Assembly: GCF_001307155.1 (NCBI RefSeq)
Contig: NZ_CP012830.1
Location: forward strand, 2,618,501 to 2,682,500
Origin: Pseudomonas fluorescens
GTDB taxonomy: Bacteria > Pseudomonadota > Gammaproteobacteria > Pseudomonadales > Pseudomonadaceae
Direction of reading: 5' to 3'
Length of the DNA stretch: 64,000 nt
A program made the position numbers and the translations under genes. Shown here one piece after another: positions 45,976 to 54,414 of this stretch. Positions within the stretch are counted from its first letter, which is position 1. Every line of letters starts with the position of its first letter. Under the pieces are notes generated by a model. It was not told the origin of the DNA and made no database searches. It was given only the letters and a program-made list of their open reading frames with translations.

Positions 45976-46458
45976 ATGACTGACCAACAGAACACTGCTG
46001 CTACTGAAGAAGAAACTGCACCGCAATTCTCCTTGCAGCGCATTTATGTGCGTGACCTGTCCTTTGAAGCTCCGAAAAGCCCGGCGATCTTCCGCCAGCA
46101 GTGGGAGCCGAGCGTTGGTCTGGACCTGAACACCCGTCAGAAAGCGCTGGAAGCCGACTTCCACGAAGTGGTGCTGACCCTGTCGGTTACCGTGAAAAAC
46201 GGTGACGAAGTGGCGTTCATCGCTGAAGTTCAACAGGCCGGTATCTTCCTGATCAAGAACCTCGACGAAGCCTCAATGAGCCACACTCTCGGTGCTTTCT
46301 GCCCGAACATCCTGTTCCCGTACGCTCGCGAAGCTCTGGACAGCCTGGTGACCCGTGGTTCGTTCCCGGCCCTGATGCTGGCTCCGGTGAACTTCGACGC
46401 CCTGTACGCGCAAGAAATGCAACGCATGCAGCAAGACGGCGCACAGACCGTTCAGTAA
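45976..46458 (+). CDS. secB: Protein-export chaperone SecB
   Basis: A 160-residue chaperone that keeps precursors unfolded and hands them to SecA. Conserved blocks are [39 protein letters not shown] and [19 protein letters not shown] Thr/Glu-rich N-terminal tail precedes the core. It is the last gene of its operon and is followed by a terminator. Confidence 0.97.
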   Translation: MTDQQNTAATEEETAPQFSLQRIYVRDLSFEAPKSPAIFRQQWEPSVGLDLNTRQKALEADFHEVVLTLSVTVKNGDEVAFIAEVQQAGIFLIKNLDEASMSHTLGAFCPNILFPYAREALDSLVTRGSFPALMLAPVNFDALYAQEMQRMQQDGAQTVQ

Positions 46459-46476
46459 GCGTTCGATGCCGCAACG

Positions 46477-46508
46477 AAAAAAGCGCCGTAACAGGCGCTT
46501 TTTTTTTA
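46477..46508 (+). terminator. Terminator of secB
   Basis: AAAAGCGCC-GTAACA-GGCGCTTTT is followed by a T run. Confidence 0.92.
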
Positions 46509-46517
46509 TGGTGTCCC

Positions 46518-46677
46518 GTAGCAGCTGCCGAGCCCGCGAGGCTGCGTCCGGCGGCGTAGCCGTCGTAGAGACCAGCGCGCGCGATTTTTCAGGTGTGCTC
46601 GGCAATCAGGAATTGCGAGGACTGCGTCCGAACGCGGCCCGCCTCTAACGCAGCCTCGCGGACTCGGCAGTTGCTAC
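46518..46677. repeat. REP doublet (GTAGCAGCTGCCGAGCC type)
   Basis: GTAGCAGCTGCCGAGCCCGC (46518, 30-nt arm) faces ACGCAGCCTCGCGGACTCGG (46648, ending GTTGCTAC at 46677), with two mismatches between arms. This is a second REP family, shared with 58008. Confidence 0.85.
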
Positions 46678-46688
46678 AGGTCGCGGGG

Positions 46689-47144
46689 TTATTTGAAGCC
46701 TAGCTGGCGCCAGCCTTCGTACACGGCCACCGCCACGGTGTTGGACAGATTCAGGCTGCGGCACCCTTCGCGCATCGGCAGGCGCAGGCGCTGTTCGGCA
46801 GGCAGGGCGTCCAGCACCTCGGCTGGCAGGCCACGGCTTTCCGGTCCGAACAGGAAGGCATCACCCTCGGCGAAGCTGGCGTCGTGGAACAGCCGGGAGC
46901 CCTTGGTGGTGAAGGCGAACACGCGCGGATGACCAAGACTTTCCAGGCAGCTTGGGAGATCAGCATGGCGCTGCAAAGTGGCATACTCATGGTAATCGAG
47001 GCCGGCCCGGCGCAGGCGCTTGTCGTCCATCTCGAAGCCCAGCGGTTCGATCAAATGCAGGTGGCAGCCACTGTTGGCGCACAGCCTGATAACGTTGCCG
47101 GTATTCGGCGGAATTTCTGGTTGAAAAAGGATGACGTGAAACAT
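46689..47144 (-). CDS. trmL: tRNA (cytidine(34)-2'-O)-methyltransferase
   Basis: Methylates the wobble base of the tRNA-Leu isoacceptors. The 151-residue SPOUT protein begins MFHVILFQPEIPPNTGNVIR and has the knot motifs FGPESRGLP and LRLPMREGCRSLNLSNTVAV. ATG 47144 with CGGAG upstream is the start; the far longer open frame beyond it is spurious. Its start codon overlaps that of the opposite-strand gene at 47143 (shared CATG). Confidence 0.95.
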   Translation of the reverse strand: MFHVILFQPEIPPNTGNVIRLCANSGCHLHLIEPLGFEMDDKRLRRAGLDYHEYATLQRHADLPSCLESLGHPRVFAFTTKGSRLFHDASFAEGDAFLFGPESRGLPAEVLDALPAEQRLRLPMREGCRSLNLSNTVAVAVYEGWRQLGFK

Positions 47145-47583
47145 GCACGGCTCCGAAGGTAAAGATGGGCAGCATTCTACGCCTGAAGAGGACCCGAGAC
47201 CGAAGCTATTCCCTCGGGTGATGGCCTCATTGGCGATTGTCGGCGTCATGGTCGGGATGATGATCGGTCGCCTGACCGAGCCCGACCCTACAGTATTGCA
47301 ACAGGTTGAGGTCGAACCCGATGGCTTGGTGGTGTGGTTCAACAATGAACCCAAGACCCACGGCGAGTTCATCGATGGTAGCGTCGCGTTGCTGTTCGAG
47401 GCTGAGGGCAAGGCGCAAAACGGCCAGTTGAAGCTCAACGGCAAGGACGTGAACTGGCGGGTGCGATTGAGTGATAAGGGCTTGTTGCTGACGCTGGTGG
47501 CCGCCCGCCCCTTGAAGGGGGAGTGGGCCGGTAGCGAGGTCAATGACCGCTGGCGGTTGGAGGTCCATCTCCAGGAGCAATAA
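47143..47583 (+). CDS. Hypothetical protein with one membrane helix
   Basis: A 146-residue protein: acidic/polar cytoplasmic N-terminus (about 1-24) and one helix (ASLAIVGVMVGMMIGRL, about 28-44). A periplasmic-type domain follows with WFNNEPKTHGEFIDGSVALL and KDVNWRVRLSDKGLLLTLV. It corresponds by position to the unnamed PA5126-type gene between trmL and ntrC. Its start overlaps trmL on the other strand; a later ATG at 47221 is an alternative. Its stop codon falls in the last U-tract of the antisense nrsZ-like RNA. Confidence 0.75.
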   Translation: MHGSEGKDGQHSTPEEDPRPKLFPRVMASLAIVGVMVGMMIGRLTEPDPTVLQQVEVEPDGLVVWFNNEPKTHGEFIDGSVALLFEAEGKAQNGQLKLNGKDVNWRVRLSDKGLLLTLVAARPLKGEWAGSEVNDRWRLEVHLQEQ

Positions 47584-47733
47584 AAGAGGGAATCCCCGGC
47601 CTGCCTGTACCAAGGTTCCCCAAAACGGGAGGGGTTCGTCGCGGTCTGCGTGATGAACCCCGGATGTAAAGAGGGGAATCCCCGGCCTGCCTGTACCAAG
47701 GCCCCCGAAACTGGGTAGTGAATCGAATCACTG
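47578..47733 (-). ncRNA. nrsZ: Candidate nitrogen-regulated small RNA, NrsZ-like
   Basis: Downstream of ntrC, a sigma-54 promoter (47744-47760) points into a non-coding stretch with three successive hairpin modules. Modules 1 (about 47707-47668) and 3 (47621-47583) share an exact 28-bp word beginning CCTTGGTACAGGCAGGCCGG. Module 2 has the perfect stem GGGGTTC/GAACCCC (47661-47631). Each module ends in a C/T-rich tract, and the third ends TCCCTCTTTTA like a terminator. P. aeruginosa NrsZ, also beside ntrC, is NtrC/RpoN-dependent and processed into three similar modules. Exact ends here are inferred. Confidence 0.75.
47588..47701. repeat. 28-bp direct repeats, 86 bp apart
   Basis: GGGAATCCCCGGCCTGCCTG (continuing TACCAAGG) occurs exactly at 47588-47615 and 47674-47701. 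The copies form modules 3 and 1 of the putative small RNA read on the minus strand. Confidence 0.95.
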
Positions 47734-47743
47734 ATTGGACTAT

Positions 47744-47760
47744 TGCAGGGGGCGTGCCAG
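47744..47760 (-). promoter_or_regulatory. Sigma-54 promoter of the NrsZ-like RNA
   Basis: Read on the minus strand: CTGGCACGCCCCCTGCA, one mismatch to YTGGCAYRN4TTGCW, with GG and GC ten bases apart. The predicted RNA start is near 47733. Confidence 0.8.
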
Positions 47761-47799
47761 GTTTTTATAGGTAGCAACAAAAAGCCCACATGAAGCGCT

Positions 47800-47832
47800 G
47801 AAAGCCCCGTATTCCGGGGCTTTGTGTTTTTT
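47800..47832 (+). terminator. Rho-independent terminator
   Basis: AAAGCCCCG-TATTC-CGGGGCTTT is followed by GTGTTTTTTG. It is likely the end of the rightward transcript of the 146-residue protein gene. Confidence 0.85.
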
Positions 47833-47890
47833 GTGCAATAGTTTTTCGTGTTGCTGGAGGCGGGATTTTGCTTGCCGTGGAGTGCGCGAT

Positions 47891-47919
47891 TGCGGTTCAC
47901 GGTGCATTGAGGCGGTGCA
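47891..47919 (-). promoter_or_regulatory. NtrC-like sites upstream of the NrsZ-like RNA
   Basis: Two overlapping imperfect dyads are seen: TGCGGTTCACGGTGCA (47891-47906) and TGCATTGAGGCGGTGCA (47903-47919). They are centred about 150-160 bp upstream of the sigma-54 promoter, a normal enhancer distance. Confidence 0.45.
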
Positions 47920-47935
47920 CGCAGCCTCTAAAAGC

Positions 47936-48026
47936 ATCGCGGGCAAGCCTTGCTCCTGCAGGTTCGGGGTTGAATCATCGATGTGTGATTCACCACAAAA
48001 CGGTAGGAGCAAGGCTTGCCCGCGAT
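47936..48026. repeat. REP doublet
   Basis: ATCGCGGGCAAGCCTTGCTC (47936) and its inverted partner GTAGGAGCAAGGCTTGCCCG (48003, ending CGAT at 48026) flank 43 bp. It sits directly after ntrC. Confidence 0.9.
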
Positions 48027-48060
48027 TGGATCTGCAGATCAGCGAAAATCTATAGGCGGC

Positions 48061-49497
48061 TTAACCCTCATCCCCTTCATCGTCATCGCCGCTATCGACC
48101 TTCATCCCCAGTTCCTTGATCTTGCGGGTCAAGGTGTTGCGGCCCCAGCCCAGTAATACGGCAGCGTCGCGACGGCGTCCGGCGGTGTGTTTGAGGGCGG
48201 TTTCGATCATGATCCGCTCGAAGCTCGGTACGGCGCTGTCGAGCAGGCTCGACTGACCACGCGCCAACGCCTGATCGGCCCACTGACGCAGCGCTTGCTC
48301 CCAGTTGGTCACCGGTGCCGAATCCTGCGGCAAGCTCAGCAGCTCTGGCGGCAGGTCACTGATGTGCACTTCGCGGCCCGACGCCATCACCGTGATCCAG
48401 CGACAGGTGTTTTCCAGCTGCCGTACGTTGCCTGGCCATGGCAGGTTCTTCAGGTATTCCTCGGTTTCGCTTTTCAGCAGCTTCGGCTCCACCGCCAGTT
48501 CTTGTGCGGCGCGGGCGAGGAAATGCTTGGCCAGGGTCGGAATGTCTTCGCGACGGTCTGACAGGCGCGGAATGTGGATACGGATCACGTTCAGACGGTG
48601 GAACAGGTCTTCACGGAATTTCCCGGCGTGCACCAGGGTTTCCAGGTTCTGGTGCGTCGCGGCAATGATGCGCACATCGACCTTGACCGGCACATGACCG
48701 CCGACGCGATAGAACTCGCCATCGGCCAGTACCCGCAGCAAGCGCGTCTGGGTGTCGGCCGGCATGTCGCCGATTTCATCGAGGAACAGTGTGCCGCCAT
48801 CCGCTTGTTCAAACCGTCCGCGCCGCAGGTTGGCCGCACCGGTGAACGCGCCTTTTTCGTGACCAAACAGCTCGGACTCCATCAGGTCCTTGGGGATTGC
48901 CGCCATGTTCAGCGCAATAAACGGCGACGCCGCGCGCGGGCTGTGGCGGTGCAGGGCGTGGGCCACCAGTTCTTTACCGGTACCGGATTCGCCGTTGATC
49001 AGCACGGTGATGTTGGAGTGGCTCAAACGCCCGATGGCGCGAAACACTTCCTGCATCGCCGGCGCTTCACCGATGATTTCCGGGGTGCGGGCCAGGATTG
49101 GCGCCACTTCCAGGCCTTGCTGTTCCTGGGCATGCTGGTTGGCGCGCTTGACCAGCGACACCGCTTCATCGACGTCGAACGGCTTTGGCAGGTACTCGAA
49201 CGCACCGCCCTGATAGGACGCGACAGCGCTGTCCAGGTCGGAGTGCGCGGTCATGATGATCACAGGCAACCTTGGGTGTTGCTCGCGAATCCGTGCCAGC
49301 AGGTCCAGGCCGCTGGTGCCGGGCATGCGGATGTCGGAGATGATCACGTCCGGTTGTTGGCGCGCCAGGCGGCTCATCACGCCATCGGCGCTGTCGAAGC
49401 TTTGCGTGGTCATGCCTTCCTGTTGCAGGGCTTTTTCCAGGACCCAACGGATAGAACGGTCGTCATCGACGATCCACACGGTTTCACTACGGCTCAT
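48061..49497 (-). CDS. ntrC: Nitrogen regulation response regulator NtrC
   Basis: A 478-residue sigma-54 activator. The receiver domain has DDD (11-13), phospho-acceptor Asp55 (IISDIRMPG) and Lys105. The AAA+ domain has Walker A GESGTGKE (169-176), GAFTGA (216-221, sigma-54 contact) and Walker [10 protein letters not shown]. The Fis-type helix-turn-helix is at about 440-470 ([20 protein letters not shown]) and the tail is acidic. Under nitrogen limitation NtrB phosphorylates it. It overlaps ntrB as ATGA. Candidate targets lie around it: glnA, ntrBC itself, the NrsZ-like RNA and gabP. Confidence 0.97.
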   Translation of the reverse strand: MSRSETVWIVDDDRSIRWVLEKALQQEGMTTQSFDSADGVMSRLARQQPDVIISDIRMPGTSGLDLLARIREQHPRLPVIIMTAHSDLDSAVASYQGGAFEYLPKPFDVDEAVSLVKRANQHAQEQQGLEVAPILARTPEIIGEAPAMQEVFRAIGRLSHSNITVLINGESGTGKELVAHALHRHSPRAASPFIALNMAAIPKDLMESELFGHEKGAFTGAANLRRGRFEQADGGTLFLDEIGDMPADTQTRLLRVLADGEFYRVGGHVPVKVDVRIIAATHQNLETLVHAGKFREDLFHRLNVIRIHIPRLSDRREDIPTLAKHFLARAAQELAVEPKLLKSETEEYLKNLPWPGNVRQLENTCRWITVMASGREVHISDLPPELLSLPQDSAPVTNWEQALRQWADQALARGQSSLLDSAVPSFERIMIETALKHTAGRRRDAAVLLGWGRNTLTRKIKELGMKVDSGDDDEGDEG

Positions 49498-50579
49498 GTC
49501 GATGTGGCTCCTTGTTCCAGTGGCAGAAAGATCGAGAATGTGGTGTGGCCTGGATGGCTGTCACATTCGATCAGGCCCTGGTGCTGGCTGATGATGTTCT
49601 GGGTAATGGCCAGGCCGAGCCCGGTACCGTCCGGGCGGCCGCTGACCATGGGGAAGAAGATGGTTTCCTGCAGGTCTGCCGGAATCCCCGGGCCGTTGTC
49701 GATGATCTCGAGCTTGGTCACCAGGCGATGGCGCACGTGGCCGATGGTGAACTGGCGCATGGCACGCGAGCGCAGGGTAATGCGGCCCAGGCGCAACTCG
49801 TTCTGGGTGCTGATGGCCTGCATCGCATTACGCACGATATTCAGCACGGCCTGAATCATTTGCTCGCGGTCAATCAACACGTCCGGAATGCTCGGGTCGT
49901 AGTCGCGCACCAAAGTGATGCAACCTTGGCTTTCGGCTTCCACCAGATGACAGACGCGCTCCAGCACTTCGTGGACGTTGCACAGGGCGAGCGACGGCAG
50001 TTTGTTCGAGCCGAGCATGCGATCAACCAGATTACGCAGGCGATCTGCTTCCTCGATGATGACGTTGGTGTAGTCCTTGAGGCTTTCTTCCGGCAGCTCG
50101 CGGGCCAGCAACTGAGCGGCGCCGCGAATCCCGCCGAGCGGGTTCTTGATTTCGTGAGCGAGGCCGCGCACCAGCATCTTGCTGGTTTCCTGCTTGGAGA
50201 GCTGCGCTTCTTCTTTGGTGATGCGCAACAAGCGATCACGCGGGTGGACTTCGAGCAGCAGCAGCGTGTCGCCGTTGCTAAGGATCGGCGTCACCGCATA
50301 GTCGACGGTCAGGGTCTGGCCGGTCAGCGCGGTGAGCATCGCTTCGCGCTTGGTAAACGGGTGCGCTTGTTCGACCGCCTGGCGCAGAGAGTTAAGGGCT
50401 TCGGTCGACTCGGTGAACAGCTCGCTGATGAATTGCCCATGGCTGCGCTGGCCGCTGATGGCCAGGAGCATTTCCGCCGCGGGGTTCATGTACTCAAGGC
50501 GCAGGTCGGCGTTGAGCAGAATGGTGGCGGTCGTCAGGTTGTCGAGTAGCAAGCGGTGCAGTGCGTCGCTGATGGTCAT
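49494..50579 (-). CDS. ntrB: Nitrogen regulation sensor kinase NtrB
   Basis: A 361-residue cytoplasmic histidine kinase/phosphatase. The N-terminal PAS domain (about 5-115) is followed by an H-box with His142 (GLAHEIKNPLGGIRG), an N-box (LNIVRNAMQAI) and G-boxes (DNGPGIPADL, GTGLGLAITQNI). PII controls it according to glutamine status. ATG 50579 has AAGAGG upstream; the 31-codon open extension is not used. A sigma-54 promoter and an NtrC-like site lie in the 251-bp gap upstream. Confidence 0.96.
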   Translation of the reverse strand: MTISDALHRLLLDNLTTATILLNADLRLEYMNPAAEMLLAISGQRSHGQFISELFTESTEALNSLRQAVEQAHPFTKREAMLTALTGQTLTVDYAVTPILSNGDTLLLLEVHPRDRLLRITKEEAQLSKQETSKMLVRGLAHEIKNPLGGIRGAAQLLARELPEESLKDYTNVIIEEADRLRNLVDRMLGSNKLPSLALCNVHEVLERVCHLVEAESQGCITLVRDYDPSIPDVLIDREQMIQAVLNIVRNAMQAISTQNELRLGRITLRSRAMRQFTIGHVRHRLVTKLEIIDNGPGIPADLQETIFFPMVSGRPDGTGLGLAITQNIISQHQGLIECDSHPGHTTFSIFLPLEQGATST

Positions 50580-50655
50580 TAGGACCTCTTTTGGAGCGTG
50601 GCGGCTCAGACGGGTCTGAATCACGCGCGTGAACTGGGCGCTGATACGAGGAAAA

Positions 50656-50672
50656 TGCAAAAACCAAACCAA
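50656..50672 (-). promoter_or_regulatory. Sigma-54 promoter upstream of ntrB
   Basis: Read on the minus strand: TTGGTTTGGTTTTTGCA, one mismatch to YTGGCAYRN4TTGCW when Y/R positions are allowed. A start near 50645 leaves a leader of about 66 nt. Confidence 0.6.
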
Positions 50673-50797
50673 GGCTCCGAAAAGAAGCGTTCAGGCCCTG
50701 AAACAGGTGTTTTAAGCGCGATTGCGTGGCGTTCTGCCGGCCTTTGCGGGTATTTTCGAACCAAAATGGGTTGGAATATGGGTAGGGTGCAGCAGAT

Positions 50798-50816
50798 TGC
50801 ACCAATATAGTGCGCA
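50798..50816 (-). promoter_or_regulatory. NtrC-like site upstream of ntrB
   Basis: TGCACCAATATAGTGCGCA closely resembles the NtrC sites of enterobacterial glnA (TGCACC-N5-RGTGC). Its centre is about 142 bp upstream of the sigma-54 element. A preceding GGTGCA half-site (50786-50791) adds a second half. Confidence 0.65.
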
Positions 50817-50830
50817 AACCTGAACAAGGT

Positions 50831-51457
50831 TCAGAAGAAAGAAAAAATCCCGACTTTTTCTTCTTCGGGCTTATCCGCGAGCGGACATTCCGGGCGTTGG
50901 CCGTAATCGGTCAGGGTGCAGGGCTTGATCTGGCGCTTCTGCGCCAGGGAGATACGCAGCATGTGGAATGGCTGATTGGCTGTGCGTTCGACAATCCGCC
51001 CGTGTTCGTCGAGGATTTCCACTGCCAGTTGATGGGTGCCGCGATCAATATTGCTCAAGGCGAACACCGGGCTGGGGCCGGGATCGGCAGTCGGTTGGCC
51101 GTCCAGTAACAACCGATAGCGATGGCCGCGTTGCAAGGTGGGTTCGTTGGTGACACTGACGATCACTTCCCCCGCGCTGCTGCGCACCGAAGCGTCCGGT
51201 TCCGGTACGAGTACGCGAAGCATGTCGTAGTGAAACAGTGGTTTTTCCTCAGGCTTCTTGGGGGCTGCTTGCGATATTGCCCCGCCGGGATTGGCCGACA
51301 TGCGATTACCTGGCGTCAGTGTGACTCGCTTGGCGTTTCCGGGGCGGGGTTGATCGGTGAAGACCCGATTGCCTTGGGCGTCGATGTAGGTGTAGACCTC
51401 GGCCTGCGCCGGCAGAGCGATCAGCCACAGGCACATGGTGATTATCCAGCACCTCAC
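50831..51457 (-). CDS. DUF4124-domain exported protein
   Basis: A 208-residue exported protein. The signal peptide (1-19, CLWLIALPAQA) is followed by the DUF4124 motif EVYTYIDAQGNRVFTDQPRPG. A C-terminal immunoglobulin-like part follows with GHRYRLLLDGQPTADPG and IDRGTHQLAVEILDEHGRIV. It overlaps the upstream paralogue as ATGA. Function unknown; the location is periplasm or envelope. Confidence 0.85.
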   Translation of the reverse strand: MRCWIITMCLWLIALPAQAEVYTYIDAQGNRVFTDQPRPGNAKRVTLTPGNRMSANPGGAISQAAPKKPEEKPLFHYDMLRVLVPEPDASVRSSAGEVIVSVTNEPTLQRGHRYRLLLDGQPTADPGPSPVFALSNIDRGTHQLAVEILDEHGRIVERTANQPFHMLRISLAQKRQIKPCTLTDYGQRPECPLADKPEEEKVGIFSFF

Positions 51458-51960
51458 GGGAGGTGTACCCGCTGCACGGTGAAGGTGAGAGTCGGGCTTT
51501 GCTGCACCAGGCTTTCTCCGGCGAGCACCTGCACCGCGAGATGGTGTTCGCCGCGATCGATGTTCACCAGTTGCAAGCGCGGCACGTTGCTTGGCTCGCC
51601 GTAGGGTTGGTCGTCCAGCAGCAATCTAAATACATGTGATCCTTGCAGTCGTGGCTGAATCTGCACGCCGACGGTGAAGGTGCCGTTATTGGCGCGCAGG
51701 GCTTCATCGCTGGGCAGGCCGGTCAGTTCCAGCACTGAATACACGGCGTTTTTGTCTGCGTGCGGGGTTGGTTGTTCGGGCGTCATCGGTGGTTGGTGTT
51801 CGATGCTATTGAGTGGCGGCAACTCGACGGCCTGGCTCTTCACGCCATCGGGCGGCTGATTGCTGTAGGCGGTATTGCCGCTGGCGTCGGTGTAGCGGTA
51901 GATCTGCGCGGGGGCGGGCAGGGCGATCAGCAACAAGATGAACAGAAAACCACGACCCAT
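51454..51960 (-). CDS. DUF4124-domain exported protein (tandem paralogue)
   Basis: A 168-residue protein with a signal peptide (1-18, GRGFLFILLLIALPAPA), QIYRYTDASGNTAYSNQPPDG (DUF4124) and the same C-terminal fold as its neighbour: SHVFRLLLDDQPYGEPS and NIDRGEHHLAVQVL. The two genes are a tandem duplication, coupled by ATGA. ATG 51960 gives the cleanest signal peptide; ATG 51999 is an alternative. Confidence 0.85.
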   Translation of the reverse strand: MGRGFLFILLLIALPAPAQIYRYTDASGNTAYSNQPPDGVKSQAVELPPLNSIEHQPPMTPEQPTPHADKNAVYSVLELTGLPSDEALRANNGTFTVGVQIQPRLQGSHVFRLLLDDQPYGEPSNVPRLQLVNIDRGEHHLAVQVLAGESLVQQSPTLTFTVQRVHLP

Positions 51961-52076
51961 GAAAAACGCCCAATAATCGATAACGTTGGTTTGCAGCATA
52001 GGCCAGGGTTAAGTGTTGGCCCAATTCACTAACACCCTGACACGAAAGATCAATAAATCTCGCTCAAATGCGGCTC

Positions 52077-52655
52077 CTACGGATGGGGGCCGCACAATTC
52101 GGCAGTGGCGCGTACCAGCGCAAGCTCACGCAGCGGCACTTGGGTTGCGGCTTTATTGGCTTTGGCCAGCCATGACGGGCAGTGCGGATCATTGCGATAC
52201 GGGGTGAAATCGGCCAATTGCTGCAGCAGGCGTGTTTGCAGCAGGTCGAGTTGCGGGCGGATCAGGCCAACGAGGTCGGGGCGAGGGTCGTTGGGCGCTT
52301 TGCCTTGTGCGTGCCAGTCGGACAAATGCGCGTACTGCACTAACTTGTTGGCTTCGATCTGCGCCGAGAAGAACTGCTCAACGGCTTCATTGCTCAATTT
52401 ATAGTAGGGCGCTTCGGCAATAGCATCGGCAATGACTTCACGTTCACGCTGACGGTCCTCGACAGGCTTGCCGCTGTCCCACTTGCTCAGCGCGACCTTG
52501 TCAGCAATCACCAGTCGCTCCTGAATGGTGCTGAGCAGCGGGGCGAGGGCCGCGGGTGCCGGGGTTGGAGCTGGAGCATGAGTGGCAGTGGTGGCAGCGC
52601 AGGCAGTGTTGGCGAGCAGGGCGGTGAACAGTGCAAGGCTCAAGCGTAGGTACAT
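52077..52655 (-). CDS. Secreted chorismate mutase (AroQ gamma class)
   Basis: A 192-residue exported protein: signal peptide (1-20, ending NTACA), Ala/Pro-rich linker, then the periplasmic chorismate mutase fold. Key pieces are LLSTIQERLVIADKVALSKW, PVEDRQREREVI and FFSAQIEANKLVQY. A Cys pair in the C-terminal half (DPHCPSWL, ELCGPHP) would form a disulfide. It converts chorismate to prephenate outside the cytoplasm; the purpose is unclear. ATG 52655 follows AAGAG. Confidence 0.88.
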   Translation of the reverse strand: MYLRLSLALFTALLANTACAATTATHAPAPTPAPAALAPLLSTIQERLVIADKVALSKWDSGKPVEDRQREREVIADAIAEAPYYKLSNEAVEQFFSAQIEANKLVQYAHLSDWHAQGKAPNDPRPDLVGLIRPQLDLLQTRLLQQLADFTPYRNDPHCPSWLAKANKAATQVPLRELALVRATAELCGPHP

Positions 52656-52730
52656 GGGACGTCTCTTCTTCATTCCGTGGAAGGGCATGATGCCTATAAC
52701 AGTAGGCCTGATAATAAGTGTTCGCCCACA

Positions 52731-52761
52731 AAAAAGGCCTCCCGAAGGAGGCCTCTTTTTT
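52731..52761. terminator. Bidirectional terminator by glnA
   Basis: AAAAAAGGCCTCC-CGAA-GGAGGCCTCTTTTTT is a strong palindromic hairpin. It follows glnA on the minus strand. Confidence 0.92.
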
Positions 52762-52790
52762 GTTACGCCGCTTGCGCGGGCGTTACTGGA

Positions 52791-54197
52791 TCAGCAGCTG
52801 TAGTACAGCTCGTATTCCAGTGGGTGTACGAAGGTGCGTACTTTGATTTCTTCTTCGCTTTTCAGGGCGATGTATGCGTCGATGAAGTCGTCGCTGAAAA
52901 CGCCGCCTTTGGTCAGGAACGCACGACCTTTGTCCAGCTCTTCCAGGGCTTCTTTCAGGCTGCCGCAAACTTGTGGGATCTCTTTCGCCTCTTCAGGCGG
53001 CAGGTCGTACAGGTTTTTGTCAGCCGCATCGCCTGGGTGGATCTTGTTCTGGATGCCGTCCAGGCCAGCCATCAACAGTGCAGCGAAGCCCAGGTATGGG
53101 TTGGCTGCCGGATCCGGGAAGCGTGCTTCGATACGGCGAGCGCGAGGACTCGACACGTAAGGAATACGGATAGAAGCGGAACGGTTGCGAGCCGAGTAAG
53201 CCAGCATTACTGGAGCTTCGAAGCCTGGGACCAGACGCTTGTAGGAGTTGGTCGACGGGTTGGTGAAGCCGTTCAGGGCCTTACCGTGCTTGATGATGCC
53301 GCCGATGAAGTACAGGGCGGTGTCGGACAGGCCGGCATAACCTTCGCCAGCGAAGGTGTTCTTGCCATCTTTGGCGATGGACAGGTGAACGTGCATACCC
53401 GAACCGTTGTCGCCGTACAGCGGCTTAGGCATGAAGGTCGCGGTGCGGCCGTATGCATCGGCAACGTTGTGTACGCAGTACTTCAGGGTCTGAACTTCGT
53501 CAGCCTTGGCGACCAGGGTGTTGAACTTCACACCGATTTCGTTCTGGCCGGCAGTCGCCACTTCGTGGTGGTGAACTTCGATGACCAGGCCCATTTCTTC
53601 CATGGCGTTGCACATGGAGGTACGGATTTCGTGGTCGTGGTCGAACGGCGGAACCGGGAAGTAGCCGCCTTTGACGCCTGGACGGTGGCCTTTGTTGCCG
53701 CCTTCCACGTCCTGGTCGGACATCCACGAACCTTGTTCGGAGTAGATCTTGAACATCGAGCCGGAGATGTCGGACTTGAACTTCACTTCGTCGAAGATGA
53801 AGAACTCAGGCTCTGGACCGACGAAAACGGTGTCGCCGATACCGGTGGACTTCAGGTATTCCTCGGCGCGCTTGGCGATGGCACGTGGGTCACGGTCATA
53901 GCCTTGCATGGTCGAAGGCTCGATCACGTCGCAAACCAGGATCAGGGTTGGCTCTTCGGTGAACGGGTCCAGAACGGCAGTGGTGTCGTCCGGCATCAGG
54001 ATCATGTCGGAAGCTTCGATGCCTTTCCAGCCAGCAATGGAGGAACCGTCGAACATTTTGCCTTCTTCGAAGAAAGCTTCATCCAGCGCATCGCGAGCCG
54101 GCATGGTCACGTGGTGCTGAGTGCCTTTTGTGTCCGTGAAGCGCAGATCAATCCACTTGACGTCATGATCTTTGATGAGTTGAACCGACTTCGACAT
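52791..54197 (-). CDS. glnA: Glutamine synthetase, type I
   Basis: Makes glutamine from glutamate, ammonia and ATP, the main ammonia-assimilation step. The 468-residue subunit has [16 protein letters not shown], the metal/ATP motifs [16 protein letters not shown] and [13 protein letters not shown], and the adenylylation site Tyr397 ([10 protein letters not shown]). Activity is therefore tuned by GlnE. Upstream are a consensus sigma-54 promoter and an NtrC-like site. It is divergent from thiI. Confidence 0.98.
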   Translation of the reverse strand: MSKSVQLIKDHDVKWIDLRFTDTKGTQHHVTMPARDALDEAFFEEGKMFDGSSIAGWKGIEASDMILMPDDTTAVLDPFTEEPTLILVCDVIEPSTMQGYDRDPRAIAKRAEEYLKSTGIGDTVFVGPEPEFFIFDEVKFKSDISGSMFKIYSEQGSWMSDQDVEGGNKGHRPGVKGGYFPVPPFDHDHEIRTSMCNAMEEMGLVIEVHHHEVATAGQNEIGVKFNTLVAKADEVQTLKYCVHNVADAYGRTATFMPKPLYGDNGSGMHVHLSIAKDGKNTFAGEGYAGLSDTALYFIGGIIKHGKALNGFTNPSTNSYKRLVPGFEAPVMLAYSARNRSASIRIPYVSSPRARRIEARFPDPAANPYLGFAALLMAGLDGIQNKIHPGDAADKNLYDLPPEEAKEIPQVCGSLKEALEELDKGRAFLTKGGVFSDDFIDAYIALKSEEEIKVRTFVHPLEYELYYSC

Positions 54198-54295
54198 AGT
54201 GTCCTCCGGGTGGCTTCGGGCTTAGTAATGGATGCCCTTAGAATGTGGGTGATGCCGGCGCGAATACTCTGCCTTGGCAACCTGCCTCACAAGGG

Positions 54296-54312
54296 AGCAA
54301 ATTGCATGCCAG
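54296..54312 (-). promoter_or_regulatory. Sigma-54 promoter of glnA
   Basis: Read on the minus strand: CTGGCATGCAATTTGCT, a full match to YTGGCAYRN4TTGCW. A start near 54285 gives a leader of about 88 nt. Confidence 0.88.
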
Positions 54313-54414
54313 TGCCCCGACTTGGGTTTATTGCCCCAATATCACGCTTATAAAGGTGTAACGCGCTTTAAAACAGGAAATCTCGCCCCTTAATGTAGCG
54401 TTCAATTTCAAAAA

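Noticed and set aside
47145..47900. N-terminal extension of trmL to 47900
   Set aside because: The extension covers the opposite-strand gene and the small-RNA region; TrmL family length fits the ATG at 47144.
48574..49854. A 426-codon open frame antisense to ntrC and ntrB
   Set aside because: It crosses the end of one gene and into the next on the other strand and has no protein-like features.
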